NCBI RefSeq assembly: GCF_000002075.1
Contig: NW_004797352.1
Span: 456,820-520,819, forward strand
Source: Aplysia californica
Lineage: Eukaryota > Mollusca > Gastropoda > Aplysiida > Aplysiidae
Reading direction: 5' to 3'
DNA length: 64,000 nucleotides
Positions 1 to 12,758 of the stretch are shown here, piece by piece (within the stretch, counting starts at the first letter, position 1; each line of letters starts with the position of its first letter). Below the pieces are notes generated by a model. It saw nothing but the letters and a program-made list of their open reading frames with translations. It was not told where the DNA came from and made no database searches. A program made the position numbers and the translations under genes.

Positions 1-549
1 ATGGGAAAAAAGAGGCAGGAAGCGAGAAGTGAGATAAGCAGAACAATTTTATTGTCTTTGAATAGGATTTAGAGGACCAGGGAGATCTCATTTCGAACAA
101 AGCAGAGGATTTTCAACTCAATGTGAAGTCGGTCTTGTTGTATGGATGTGAGGCATGGAACGCACAACAGATTTGCATAAAGTAGATCCAGGTTTTCTTG
201 AACAAGTGTCTGAAAATTTTGTGGATGGACAGACAGGGTCACCAACGAGGAATTAGTGTTAAGGAGAGCAAGACATAGCCCCGTCAGAGATGAGGCGGGA
301 AGAAGGCGGTGGCGATGGACTGGACATATTCTCAGGAAGTCAGGCAGCTGCATGACAAAGAGAGAGTTGGATCGGAACCCACAGGGTAAAAGGTCTAAGG
401 GGAGAGCACGTGGAACCTGGAGACGGGTCACGAAAATTGGTGTACAGAAAAGAGGGAAGACAAGGAATGACATCATGAGGCTAACCCAGGATAGGGAAAT
501 TTGGAAAGTGTTTGTTCGTGGTCTATACTCTGATCCAGGGTGAGAAAGA
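1..549 (+). pseudogene. LINE fragment, RTE-like 3' end of reverse transcriptase ORF
   Basis: Conceptual translation shows the end of a non-LTR retrotransposon polyprotein: KAEDFQLNVKS, LLYGCEAWNA, RRWRWTGHILRKSGS, then NPQGKRSKGRARGTWRR and a short C-terminus. The frame is interrupted (a stop after QQICIK and a frame change before the 256-543 reading). It continues directly into a GAT microsatellite, the simple-repeat tail typical of RTE-like LINEs. The 5' part is outside the window. Confidence 0.8.
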
Positions 550-559
550 ATGATGATGG

Positions 560-614
<55 letters not shown>
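550..614 (+). repeat. (GAT)n microsatellite, LINE 3' tail
   Basis: About 21 GAT units directly after the LINE ORF end, so it probably grew from the element's tail. Confidence 0.9.
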
Positions 615-767
615 AACCGTCAGGTAGTAAACGCATTCACCTCTGGCATTAGGATGACTACATAGTCTTCGTCGTCTCAACGGACAAACAATGACATAGG
701 AAAAGAGAACTTGCCAGAAGCTAAACAATAACAAGACGCAATAAACCCGAAGGCTGGTAATACAAAT

Positions 768-800
768 GTGTCTCGACATCGCGGAATCAGGCGCTCGTCA
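768..800 (+). repeat. solo terminal repeat of the GTGG MITE family
   Basis: CGGAATCAGGCGCTCGTCA near 782-800 matches the terminal repeat of the MITE at 48611-48969 and of its copy at 13948-14712. No second end was found, so this is an isolated end. Confidence 0.4.
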
Positions 801-853
801 GTCAATGGGTCAAATGGAGATGTTGGTACTATCTTAAAGCTTGTTGATGCACA

Positions 854-854
<1 letters not shown>

Positions 855-914
<60 letters not shown>
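855..914. repeat. (CA)n microsatellite
   Basis: About 30 CA units. Confidence 0.95.
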
Positions 915-915
<1 letters not shown>

Positions 916-1554
916 CCTGCACATACACAAGAATACACACACACGCGCGCGCAACAGGCCTTGTACCACAAGCCTATAGAACCACGTGTTAGTATTGTCT
1001 TTCTTTTAATCGGACTTGTAGTGTCTTTGGTGCGTAGAGCAAGCTTTAATCATAAATCTAACTACCCGTCACTTGTTGCTCTAAATCTGGGAGTCCCGAT
1101 CATACCAGAGTGATCGTCCTTTCGGATAGTACAATGGACTCATCCCTGCCCCGTTGACTTCAGCTTATTCCATTGTTGTAGAAGGAGGAAAAACAAATTT
1201 TGTGATCAGATTTTAGTTGATCTAATATCACAAGTACTTTGAGAGACCAATTATTGGATTTTGCATAATAAATAACTTGTCACTGTAATGCGAGCATCAT
1301 TTTAGAGCTATTTCTGTGTAGGAAAAAAAAAAACCAACACATTTATCACAAATTCGCTTCGCTTCGTATTTTTTCAGATTTGGGATTTGGGGTTCCAGGA
1401 TTTGGGTAGTCACCCCCTTAAAAGTTTTACCACACCCAATACCCAAATCCAAATCCTGCCCACCACTACTAGTACTTAGAGGTTTGGGCTCGAGCAAGTG
1501 CTCAAGCACATGTTTTTAAAAACAACCCGCTTTGAGGCAATGTTTGAAACTCTT
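915..1554. other. intergenic, no gene seen
   Basis: AT-rich sequence with no supported ORF, splice pattern or repeat match elsewhere in the window. Confidence 0.5.
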
Positions 1555-3860
1555 TCTCTGCCTCGTACCCCGCCAAACACTTGTTTATTTGGCAGCTCAG
1601 AGTCTGGCATGCGAACTGAGCGACCGGCTCAGCAAAGCTGTGACTGCATCAGGATGGTGAAATGTTACACAGCGCAACACATGTGAGCACTTCAGTGTCC
1701 GGAATCTTGTCCTGTCATTTAGGCCTAATGCCATTGATCCATCTAGAGCACGTAGTGTGGACATGTTCCCGGTTTCCTTGTGTGATGTTGGTAAACCGTT
1801 CATGTCTTACAGCCGACAATAAAGCAGTGTGGAGAGAAAATGGCCCCAATACACCTTGAATTTGGTCTGTAGGCTGATACCACTCCTACCCCATACGTTC
1901 TTATGGTATCTGCTGAAGGTGGCACCAGCTTTGGCTACCCGTGTATTCACCTCATTGTCGATGACAGCGTTGTGGGCAGAGTGGTGTCTGATAGATGAAC
2001 GTGTCCACGCGTTTAGGTGATATCCAATGATGCTTTTGTGACCATTTTGAGTAACCAAGACCAAATCTTCCGTCTGCTCTATCAAAAACGCAAACGGAAA
2101 ATATTACTCAGAGTCATTATCACGATATTCAAAGAATTCCATTCGAAAAATCTTGACAAATTGTGAAACATAATTTTTTTACGTCAAATTTCTCAAAACT
2201 AGGCCCTGAGGAGATAGAACTTTGTAATTCTGAGATAGGGATATTGCTTTCCTGAAGCTAGCTGGTGCATCACTTCAGTCTTTTCTTACTGATTATCAAG
2301 CTAGTTGTTGCAGGCAGCACAGAAGTTTGTTGCATTTTGACTTCTGAGACAGTATTGAGGACACAGTCGTCCATGAAGAGGAAGCCATCGAGGGTGTCTA
2401 TCTAGATTTTAGTTTTCGTTTGAAGTCTTCTGAAGTCGAAGACTGATACATCTGTGCGGTACTTGATGCCAATACCTATCTCCGCATCACTAAATGTTTC
2501 AGTCAGCATAGTCCAGCACATGACGCTGAACAAGAACGGAGCAAGAACACAACCTTGCTTCTCTCCTTTTGAGACTAGGAATGGTTCAGATATTTCATCG
2601 TTGCCTTTGACTGTGGCCAGCTTGCTATTGTGAAGTTGGGGTACGAAACTTCTTGAGAATCCGTACGCCGCTATGCCTTTCCAAAGCTTCTCTCTTCTGA
2701 CAGTATCAGTAGAGGTCGGCATTCTGTTCTTGACACGAATCTTGAAGCGGTCTGGCTGAAAACACAATGTCGATGGCCCTGTGTTCTTTCCGGAAGCCGC
2801 ACTGACTCAGGTAGGAAAACTTACCCTCGGCGTGTAATGAGCCGGTTGGGTAAAACTCAGACCAGGGTCTAGCCTGCAACGGATAGCAGAAAAATCCCGT
2901 TGTGGTTGTCTCATGCCTGACTATTTATTTTTTATTTGTAAAGATGAACGATGGAAGCATCTTTACTTTGAAGTCTGGATGAACTGCCTCATGCTACCGT
3001 ATGATCTGAAGTACCGGTACCTGATGACATTTCTCCACCAGAGCCGCACTGTCATCTTTGTAGGCGCAATTTAAGTTTGGATTATGTCTGAGTCAGGTGC
3101 ATTGCTGCTTAATAACAGACGAATTACTTTCTAAGTCTTCTCCAACGTTTTACGGCGTCCAGAGTGTCATCGATCAAAACTTCTGTAGTCAATCAATGGT
3201 TTCATTGTTGATGGGCGGTTTAGTATGCTGTAAAAGTGTTCAGCCCATCTTTCTTGTATATTATCTTTATCATAGTTGTTTGTTTTGTTTGTTTGAGTTA
3301 AAAGAAGCACATGACCATTTAGTACAGCGGAAAAAGTAAGACAGACAGAAACAAACAACAGAGGGAAAGTCTGAGGTCACCGTTGATCCATCGGTATTGA
3401 GAAGTAGAGTTAAATCCAAGATGGTGGGGTCGTGCGTAGACTTCTCTTAAGCCATTATAGATGTTGTTCATGTCATTCCTTTCTGCAAAACCCTGAATCT
3501 CATCTGCTTTTTAACTGAGCTAGTAGTTTTGCATGTGACCCAGCTTTTCCGGGCTGTTTTTGAAAACGTTTCTCAGAGTGTTGTTCTGTGTTGTTTACCG
3601 CGGGTCGTCAATGAGCACTTTTTAAAGCGAGACGATTTTTCTCCAATAGCTGCTGGATGTCAGCGTAGTACGCATCCAACCAGTCCTAATGCTTCCTGGC
3701 TGTAGATCTCAGACATTCCATTGTTGTTCTGAACATCGTCTCGCGAAGTACAACCCATGCTGCTTTCAAATTGTGGTCATTCTGCATGATGGATTCCGAG
3801 CGGGTTTCCAGGCTGTCCTCCCTCACCACCATTAAGAAATTGCATCCTCATCCGCCCTTT
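1555..3860 (-). pseudogene. LINE fragment, CR1/L2-type reverse transcriptase, decayed
   Basis: Read on the minus strand from 3860 down, pieces of a non-LTR polyprotein appear in the right order: the pre-RT linker (IQERWAEHFYSILNRPS, 3300-3170), a SRSFVPQLHNSKLA segment, the RT hallmark EKQGCVLAPFLFSVM (about 2570), FDFRRLQTKTK, NTRVAKAGATFSRYHKNVWG and GISLQTKFKVY (about 1960-1830), then MPDSELPNKQVFGG (about 1620). Frames change repeatedly, with many stops. A roughly 200-bp repeat shared with 6905-7130 interrupts it at 2035-2250. Confidence 0.75.
2035..2250 (+). repeat. about 210-bp repeat inside a LINE, copy 1
   Basis: Shares a run from TTTTGAGTAACCAAGAC through CATTCGAAAAATCTTG to GATAGAACTTTGTAATT with 6905-7130, in the same window orientation. 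The host LINEs run in opposite directions, which argues for two separate insertions. Confidence 0.5.
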
Positions 3861-4070
3861 TCTGTAGCTGGAGCTAAGTTGCCAGACATTTAGTTGTGTC
3901 CTTCAACCCTAGGGCTTTACATGTCACATGTTAATAATTTGTATTGTGGCCAGGGAAAATTTGTCTTTTCAGATGTCTTAAAATAACAGCATGAAAGCCC
4001 GTACCGTTTCCCTGCACGCTCATCAACATCAGATTTCAAGACTCTCACAATCATGCTACAAAGTTAAACG
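3861..4070. other. intergenic, no feature seen
   Basis: No ORF or repeat match supported. Confidence 0.4.
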
Positions 4071-4140
4071 ATTACTCTTTGTTTTAGTAAAAGTTTTACA
4101 GCGCTCGCAACTGCATAAGGTCATATGAGCGCCAAAGCTA
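4070..4140 (-). repeat. SINE 3' end, hairpin type 1 (solo end)
   Basis: Only the shared terminal hairpin is present: stem GCGCTC/GAGCGC around the 20-nt loop containing ATAAGGTCATAT, next to the usual TTTTAC flank. The body is missing. Confidence 0.6.
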
Positions 4141-5839
4141 TTGCTCTGTAGTGTAAGAAGGCATGCAAAGCACAAATTGAAAAATATTTTCTTAGAGAAA
4201 TAAAACACCCTCAAGGAATTTTGTAATCGTCTGTTTAGCATATGTATCGTATTATACTTGAAGTGAAGCTCCATTCTGAATTGGAAAGTGGAGATAATAA
4301 TTTCTCGGTCCGAATGTGGCGGGTCTAATGGCTAGATGGAAAACTACCCAAGCTATCATACGACTACGTTTTTTTCCTTTCATTGTTTGCGGTGGAAAGA
4401 CGTACAATCAAACCTTGTCATACCGCCTTCCTTGAGACAAGCACGAAGTTTGTGGTACAGTGAGGCTGGCTGTACAACAGGATAGCACTGATTACCATCT
4501 TGACTAACTAGAGGTAGACTGAAAGGGACTACAGACAAAGAGTGGCCAGTCTTGCCTCATCTCGATCTGTGTCGCGCAATTGCCATGCGCAGGGAAATCC
4601 ATGTACAGCTCCTGCTAAACTTTACGTAAAGTCAAATCGAAAAAAAAGACTACAATCGGAAGCTACGCTACAGCCTACGCGCCAAAGACCCTGTAGAAGA
4701 TGTACTTTTTCCCCAATATTCGTTTGTCTTCGAGTGCCTCTGTCATGTACACTTCAGCGTCTGTCCTCACAATTATTATAAAATCCAAACGGGTGCTCGC
4801 CAGCCTGTAGATCATTGGGCTGATATTGGTGACGTCAGATATTTTGCCAACAGCCAAGGTGGCTCATTTCATTTGAGTTTCTCCGGGGGACTTAAATAAA
4901 AGTGTCATTTCATTTTTTTTCTATATACATGTAATGGTCAAAAACTGAAAATTATAGTATTTTCATTTTCAGGGCAAATAGGGAACAAATGGACGATAAG
5001 TGCTAGAAATTAGATATAGATCTAGTCCCAACTCGAAAATACCTACTTGGTGTGTAGAAGATTATCAAGCAGCCACCAAGTGGGTTGTGCGTGCGCCGTG
5101 CGTAGAGTGTACCTCTGGCGTAGAATTTATTGGCGGTACGACGGGTGGAATTTGATAGCGGTATAAAGGCGCTAATGCTATCTTAAATATTTCCGTACAT
5201 TGGCAAAACCTGGCGGTTAAAAGGGCAGGCATTATAACGGGGGGCGATACAACGAGTTTTGGCTGTATTTAATAATGGATCACCAAGGCCGAAGGATATT
5301 TGAGCAAATAGCCTAAAAAACACCTGTTTCAGTTAATCTTTTTAATAAAATTTCAATTTTAGAATAACAAAATGGATATTGGAAAAAAGCACATTCAAAT
5401 GCATACTTGCAATGAAAACTGCCTCTTGTTCTTGTGTGTGCAGTTTTTTGTTTGTTTTTTTGCTTTTCCTATGGAATCTCGACTCAGGGTTTTGTTTCTT
5501 TCGCATGGTCTTTCCAAGCTATGGAAAATATTTTACATTTTGGAATTTGGAGTCTATTCTTCATTTAACTCTCATATTTCTATAGATCTACAATTTCTTC
5601 AACACATGATAGTAAGAGTTTTTTGTAACGCAAATTGTCTTTGTTTTTTTAGGTGAATAACATCGAAAACTATTTTATTCTCGGTTATTTCCCCATTACA
5701 GGTATCAGATTTCTCGAGAAAGTGATTCTAATCCAGAGTTATGAGAATTTCTCATTGCGCTTTGTCCATCTATTGAAAGTTATTCATCTGACTTTATGGG
5801 GCGTAATTTACATTTTTGCTGAAAAAAGGAAAGGCTGTT
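4141..5839. other. intergenic, no gene; possible pogo-like remnant near 5100-5270
   Basis: No supported gene. Around 5230-5265 the run ATTATAACGGGG with CAACGAGTTTTGG resembles the ends of pogo-like DNA elements seen elsewhere here, but no paired inverted repeat was found. Confidence 0.3.
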
Positions 5840-5989
<150 letters not shown>

Positions 5990-6119
5990 TTTTTTCTAGG
6001 GTGGTTTTAAAGGGGAGCGGGGGTATTTTGATTTTCATATAGGGATATGGGAGGTCAAGTAGATTCTAATTTGAAGATCTGTGTGTTTCTCTGATTCTTT
6101 CCCTTTTCCCCTCCATCTC

Positions 6120-6170
6120 TTCTCTCTCTCTCTCTCTCCCTCTCTGTTTGTCTGTCTGTCTGTCTGTCTG

Positions 6171-6210
<40 letters not shown>

Positions 6211-6238
6211 TCTGTTTGTCTGTCTGTCTGTCTGTCTG

Positions 6239-6292
<54 letters not shown>
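6120..6292. repeat. (CT)n with (TGTC)n microsatellite, internally duplicated
   Basis: CT tracts alternate with two copies of a TGTTTGTCTGTCTGTC block, so a composite unit of roughly 65 bp has itself been duplicated. Confidence 0.9.
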
Positions 6293-6294
<2 letters not shown>

Positions 6295-6419
6295 CCATAA
6301 AACCTTTATCTCAGTCTTTTGTATCTTTGCAACTCCACTCTCCATCGTCTTTACCTGCTCTTTCTTTCTCTCCTCATATCTTTCTTTTCCCTTCGATCCT
6401 TCGAGTGATTCTGAAGAAG

Positions 6420-7830
6420 TGCCAGTTCGCTTGTCTTCAAGTGTAGCTGCACCATTGGAGTTAAGCAAGGCTGCGTGCTAGCCCCTCACACTGTTAAGCA
6501 TTATGTTTTCCTCAGCACTGCTCGACGCCTACTGAGACGGAGACATCGGTGTCGGTTTGCGATGCCGTAGGCCTACCAATAGTGCTAACAAGAAACCCTT
6601 CAAGCTTTGGAACCTACGGACAAAGAACAAAGTTCACGGAGTCATAACCAGTGATTTCCTCTTTACCGAATAGGATACAACGCTCTGAATGCCAGTTCAC
6701 AGTAGTCAGACATGCCAGGAAGCATTGGCCTAATTTTCAAAGCCTGTGACGACTTCAGCCTCATTATTTCCGCCAAGGAGGTTGAAATGCAGCACCAGTC
6801 TGCCCCCAACAGCTCTATAGCATAGCTATACACAGAGTCCCAAATTATCACCAACATCCAGAGACTGGCAGTAACAGACAAGTAGCTACCTCTTTTAAAA
6901 AGTTCTATCTGACATTTTTAGCCGTTTTGAGTTACTAAGACTAAGACTATGTGGTCAGAAATCAAATGCTCTACTGCTCAATGAACATTGTAAGAGTATT
7001 CTGAGTCGCTATCAAGATGTTCAAATAACTGCATTCGAAAAAGCTTGGCATATTGAGAAATTCAAAATTTAGACGTGATTTTTTTTTATAACTATGTATT
7101 GAGCATATAGAACTGTAATTATCAGGTAGCGAAGTATGTCTACTTTGGCAGCACTCTATTCTACTCGGTTAATATCGACGAGGAAGTGGCCAACAGCATT
7201 GCCGGAGACGGCACCGCCTTCGGTAGACAGAAGGACAAGGTCTGGGAGCAAAGAGGACTGAGCCTTAACACAAAACTTTAAGTGTATAGAGCAGATGGTC
7301 TGTCACCATCCCTTCTTTACACTTGTAAAACGCGGACAGTCAACAGCAGACATGTCAATCATTTCATGATTTCAGTGCTCTCAGCATAAGACACCTCAGG
7401 ACCCTGCTCCGTGTCAGGTGACAAAACAGTATTCCAGACGCAAAGGTTTTCAATCGACCGAGATGAAGAGCTTACTTTACACTATCTACATGCCATCCTA
7501 CTACGTCCCCACCACAGGTGGGCTGGCCACGTTCCCCGCATGGACAATTTTCGCCTCTCAAAATGACTGCCCTATGATGAGATGATATCAGGGAAACGCT
7601 ATATTGGCCGTCAGAAAAACAAGCAAACGCTGAAAGCATTCCTGAAGCGAGATGACATTCTCCAAACCGCCTGAGAAAAAGATGCACAAGCCAACTTTTC
7701 TGGCACTCCTTGATAAGATCTTGAGTTGCTGAATGAATTCGAAGTGAAACGTATCTGGTACGAAGAGTGGGGACGTCAGCAGAGAAAAGACCGAGAGCCC
7801 GACCAAAAAATAATAAAAATTATAAAAATA
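6420..7830 (+). pseudogene. LINE fragment, CR1/L2-type reverse transcriptase, decayed
   Basis: Begins at the RT hallmark GVKQGCVLAP (about 6458) and continues with FKLWNLRTKNKVHG, YFGSTLFYSVNIDEEVANSI (about 7141), GLSLNTKL, the HRWAGHVPRMDN motif (about 7516) and a Lys-rich end (EVKRIWYEEWGRQQRKDREP). The 5' half is missing, as is usual for truncated LINE insertions. Stops and frame changes are frequent, and a roughly 210-bp repeat sits at 6905-7130. Confidence 0.75.
6905..7130 (+). repeat. about 210-bp repeat inside a LINE, copy 2
   Basis: Matches 2035-2250. It interrupts the LINE between the RT palm and the YFGSTL motif. Confidence 0.5.
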
Positions 7831-9350
7831 AAAATGCAACAGACACTTCCGGGCGAAGATTGCCCTGATCAGCCATTTCCGCACCCACCCCATTCCCCAG
7901 TGATGTGAAGTCAAGGTCATCTTCGCTGGCGAATTTCGAACGTCATCATCACATGCAGTTGGCTAATAAATCGTTATTATCACGCAACAAAATAATCAAT
8001 GATTGATTTTATTAGTGCCACAGTTCGGAGTGAAAACCAGAGTAGCCATCTGTGCAGATAGTTGGGTTTGTGTGATCTTGTAAGCTTAGCAAGTAAAGTG
8101 ACTGGTCTGCATTGAATGATAAGAATTCGTCCGGGTTTTTTAACGTAAAGTTTTGATCTCTGCAATATGATGTTGTCATCCCTCCCAAAGGTACTACTTT
8201 ATAATGTCCGGTTGCTTACCAATGAAGAATGGCCATGGTCAAAGAGCACACAAACAGTCGAACTCATGTACTCCTTTGATGAAAGGAATGTCGAAGATTT
8301 ATGTTTAAGACAGTTTTTAAGAAAATATTGTTATTGCTGCTGTTGCTAAAATGGCAACAACAAAAAACCTTCATGACGATTTGGTTTTTTGTTGGGTTTT
8401 TTTGGTTGATTTTTTTCTTCTTTTTTTTCTTTTTTTTTCTTTAAAAAAATGTTTCCTTGAAAGTAATCTTGGCTTAAATTAGGTTCTGCTTCGAATAAGA
8501 TACACAGGTATTTCACCAAATTAGCAGGAACCCTTAAAAATTAAGGGACCAGAATGCCAGCTAGTATTTCAAAGAATCTACTGAAAAGGAATGGGAACTG
8601 ATAAATTATGTCAACACTTTCAAGTAGCCAATGTACAAATGTCAGGTCCCTCTAGATTTTGCAGATTCTGCATAAACGCGGTAACAATTCAGGCCAGATA
8701 TACTCAAGTCATAGACTTGAATTTCAACCACCATAGATCGTACACTGTCATGGTTTCCATTTCTGACCTCTATAAAAGCGTGACAGCGCTGTCGAGCACC
8801 ATGGATCCCCAAATCAAATTAAAGGGAAACCCCACCAAAAAATGATCGCATTAAAGGAGAGTGCACAACAACCTTTCCCTCCTTGCCCTTCATTCATTGA
8901 GTCAAACGGTGCCCTCTACAGTGAAACAGAAGTGTGTCAAGGCGCACAGTCTAGGATACTACCATAATACAAATCTTAAACCAAAGTTAATAACTGGTGG
9001 AAGGTTTAAAATCACAAGTCGAAACAAACAATGATAGTTAACTAAAAACAATATAAAACAATTTTTAAAACACAATTGTCAGTAAGAACAAAGAAACAAA
9101 AACTCCGAAAACAAATAAATTATCTATTTATTGGAAAATATAAATGTAACATAATGTATATTATAGATTTAGACAGCCTTAATAAGTGCACTTGAACAAA
9201 CATACAGACTGGCAAATGCTCTTATCGTGTTTTGTTGAGGGTTTTGCTGTGCATAGGTATAAAACTTATATGAAGATCGAACTTTGACAATAAATGTAAT
9301 GCGGTAAGCACAATTTTCCTATACAACCTTATTATCCATATCTATCATGA
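7831..9350. other. intergenic, no gene seen
   Basis: AT-rich, with poly-T stretches near 8390-8450. No supported ORF, RNA gene or repeat pair. If terminal exon 5b uses a distal poly(A) site, part of this could be 3' UTR. Confidence 0.35.
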
Positions 9351-9665
9351 ATAACAGTCGAGACCTTTGCAATTGAAGGAGGTGGGGTTCGCCTGTTTTC
9401 AGAGGTAAAGTTAGCGAGAAAATGGCCGCCAAAGGTTGGCGACTTCCAAAACTGGAGAGTCCTTAGAAAATGCAAATTCACATTTTTGTGGCTTAAATCA
9501 ACACGTTTCAGTATAATCCACGCAGAAATGTGTTTTTAAATGCACCTTTTAAGTGTTGAGTCAAAAAACAAAAATTCGATGAATATTGCCAAAGGGACAG
9601 AAAAATGCAAGTTTCTTCGATTTCATTATTTTGACGAGTGCCTGATTTCACCACGATGCATCACT
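9350..9665 (+). mobile_element. GTGG MITE family, copy A (5'-truncated)
   Basis: Shares AGTCGAGA, the AAAATGGCCGCCAAAG core and the right end TTTTGACGAGTGCCTGATTT with copies B (13948-14712) and C (48611-48969). The left inverted end is missing. Confidence 0.6.
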
Positions 9666-9843
9666 GACTCTGACTGAGGTCGACACGCTATCTGACAGTG
9701 AAAAGTCTGCATAGGAGGCTTTCGTCGTGAGAAAAATATTTCCTTCCTCCTTGTTACCACTCTAGGCCTGCACCCTTAAAAACACAGGAGAAAAGGAAAG
9801 GTTGTTCCAAGGTCAACAGTGCTTTCTTTTTTTTTAAACATTA

Positions 9844-9849
9844 TTTATT
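9844..9849 (-). terminator. candidate poly(A) signal for TMED terminal exon 5b
   Basis: AATAAA on the minus strand, about 650 nt after the stop at 10500 and beyond the CT/CA microsatellite block. Another lies at 9127-9132. Motif only. Confidence 0.25.
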
Positions 9850-9959
9850 ACTTTACTTCAGATGTTTTTACTCTGGGCTTCAAAAGTTCCCCCCTCAACA
9901 GGCATACATAATGCCTGCCACTGCCACTGCCACCCGGTTTCTTTCATTTCACTGGTAAC

Positions 9960-9968
9960 CCCCCCCCC

Positions 9969-10015
<47 letters not shown>

Positions 10016-10018
10016 ACA
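9960..10018. repeat. poly-C then (CA)n microsatellite
   Basis: About 11 C followed by about 24 CA units. It would lie in the 3' UTR of terminal exon 5b. Confidence 0.9.
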
Positions 10019-10104
10019 CTTTTTCCCCCCAGAACTCTCTTACTCTTTTTCAGCGACAGTACTTGTTTAGTTACAAGTTTGAATTTGAATGGCTTTCTGC
10101 TACA

Positions 10105-10363
<259 letters not shown>

Positions 10364-10499
10364 CATATAATGTCTGCCCACGTTTAAAAAACTAACAACT
10401 TTTCAATTAGTCACATTGCTCTGCTTAGCTTTCACTCCTGTTCAAACACCGAGTTTAGGGCCACTAGTGTCGCAGTCACACCGAGTTTAGCCCCTCGTC

Positions 10500-10649
10500 T
10501 CACACCAGTTTTTTCTTGATGAAAAAGCTCTTGAGATGTAAGGACTGCCAGATCCCCAGCACGATGAGCGTTGCTGTTTGAGCCACCGCCCAGACAAACA
10601 CTCTCTCGTTGGTGCTGTCACTCGTCAGCCGGAAACGTTCTTCTCGCTC
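10500..10649 (-). CDS. TMED9: TMED4/9-like terminal exon, distal version (5b)
   Basis: A second, divergent 150-nt terminal exon 7.7 kb further downstream, with a pyrimidine tract and acceptor CTTCAG and the same phase 0 entry. It encodes [20 protein letters not shown], the span [15 protein letters not shown], and the tail [14 protein letters not shown] followed by TGA. It is 31/49 identical to 5a. REERFR, the FF pair and KKLV are all kept, while the membrane span and nearby residues differ, and many shared codons differ at the third base. This suggests an old duplication held by selection. If used, its 3' UTR would cross the CT and CA microsatellites at 9960-10357. Confidence 0.88.
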   Translation of the reverse strand, partial: EREERFRLTSDSTNERVFVWAVAQTATLIVLGIWQSLHLKSFFIKKKLV

Positions 10650-12703
10650 CTGAAGCATGAAAAAAAAAAAGAAAAGAAAAGAAAAACTCTTATTTTAACT
10701 ATGAGAACCAAAAGCGACTTGAATTGCTTTTTAAAATTAATAAGAAGTGTGACTGTTACTACATCATACGATGGGGATTAACTTCTCCTCTCCAACTCAG
10801 TATGTGACAGCAACATTTGAGTCAAGTGGAATTCCTTGTAGACAACCCCCCCCCCCCCCCCCAAGCCCTTTCTTCTCTACTCAACTCTTACTAAACGACT
10901 GTTTAAGTCAATCTACTAAGAGCTGCAAGAAATGCTGCAAGGTATATGTGTTATCACTAAAACCAAAACGCTAAAACAATAAAACTTGTTTATGTTTACA
11001 CGACTATGCTCAACATATGAAGGGATTTTTTAAAAATCAATTGTAGATCTGATCTGAGGCTGACTGTCTCGTTTGTGGGGGGGGGGGGGGGGGGTAGGAA
11101 TTTACAAATATTATTATTATTCGGTTATACAGAGCGGTGTGAAGGGCTAGTTAAGAGGGGGAGCTTTGGGGGCGATTTTTAAAAAAAAATTATTTTTTGT
11201 TTTTAGCTAACAACTTTAGATAGAGTACACTGATGCGTTGCAAGTTTTGATTGACACTCGTCGTGATTTCTTTGCTTTATAGCACAGAAAAAGGTCCGCA
11301 TCCGGCTACTACTAATAGTACTGTCCCCGCGGTTTTATGCGAAAGAAATTCTGAAATTATGCAAACCGGGCCCAAAAATGTGAAATTCTGCGATTCTGTT
11401 AATTTTAACAAAGAATGATAAAGGAAAATAATCAGAAATTACGCAAAAAATGATCAAATTTTGCTAAATTATGCGGGGTGCATAAAACCAATGGGACAGA
11501 TAGTAATAGTGCGGTACTTCTAATAGTAATACTAATACCATGCAACCATTTCTCTTTGACTTTGTTAAGTAATTTAATCAATATCAAACTTACAGTGATT
11601 TACAGTAGGCCTATTAATTCCACGTGGGCCGTGATCCAAATTTGAAAATCGGACAAACGAAACAAATGTTTACAAAACTTGTTTTGATTAGATGCATGAT
11701 GCGAACTTCGCCACAGTTACGGGTACGACCATGGAGAAAGACAGTAGCTGTAGTGAACTTTACTGACCGAGTATTGTTAGAAATACTGTAACTATACATA
11801 CATGTATATATTATATGCCATTAAGCTTAAGCCTAATCTTTTCCACATGAAGAGCTTCAGGAGAATTCTTGACATCAGTAAACGGCAGGACAAAATGGTA
11901 GGTACCATTCATCCAAGTTTTCAAAAAGGGCAATTGCCTAGTCTGTTTCTAAGCTTATAAAGTCTCAACTTCAACAGGCTGGATTCTGAATCCCAAAGAA
12001 ATATTATTCTATCAATTTCTTTTCTGAGATGTCCTCGGGGAAGCTCAAAGTTGACGCACCAAAAAAGCGCTACAAAGACACTCTGAAAATGGCTCTGAAG
12101 TACTTCAACATAAATCCTTTGACATTGGAAAGCCTAGCTTCTCACAGACCTAGTTGGAGAGCAGCAGTAGCAGTCATAGTGGGCAAGCAAGTTATACGAG
12201 GCTTCATGAATTAGAAATGCTGAAGCTGAAGATTTTAAATGCTCAAAATGTGGGATTCTTCTTTGCCAGAATTGGTCTCATTGGCCGTAGCAGAAGCCAC
12301 ACAAAATCTCAGCTCTTGTTTCTTCTGTTTCGCTAAGAAATATCACCCTCTGCAGATGTATTGGTCATCGCCGGACACCGACGGACGAACTTTATTATCA
12401 TCATTATCATCATCATCACAAGAAAGAAGGACTGTGCAATTAATATGCAGTAACACCACAAATTAGTCGATTGGAGAAGTGCTAGTTAATTAATATGAAA
12501 AGACGCCGCAACTTCTTTAAAAATATTACCTGGAAAGATGGAAGAACATCATTCTGTGTGTTGTTTTATATACAATGTATGTTTATATATAATATACATA
12601 TATNNNNNNNNNNNNNNNNNNNNNNNNNNNNNNNNNNNNNNNNNNNNNNNNNNNNNNNNNNNNNNNNNNNNNNNNNNNNNNNNNNNNNNNNNNNNNNNNN
12701 NNN

Positions 12704-12758
<55 letters not shown>

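Noticed and set aside
5062-5300. pogo-like element
   Set aside because: Only loose word similarity to element ends; no inverted partner or TA duplication could be found.
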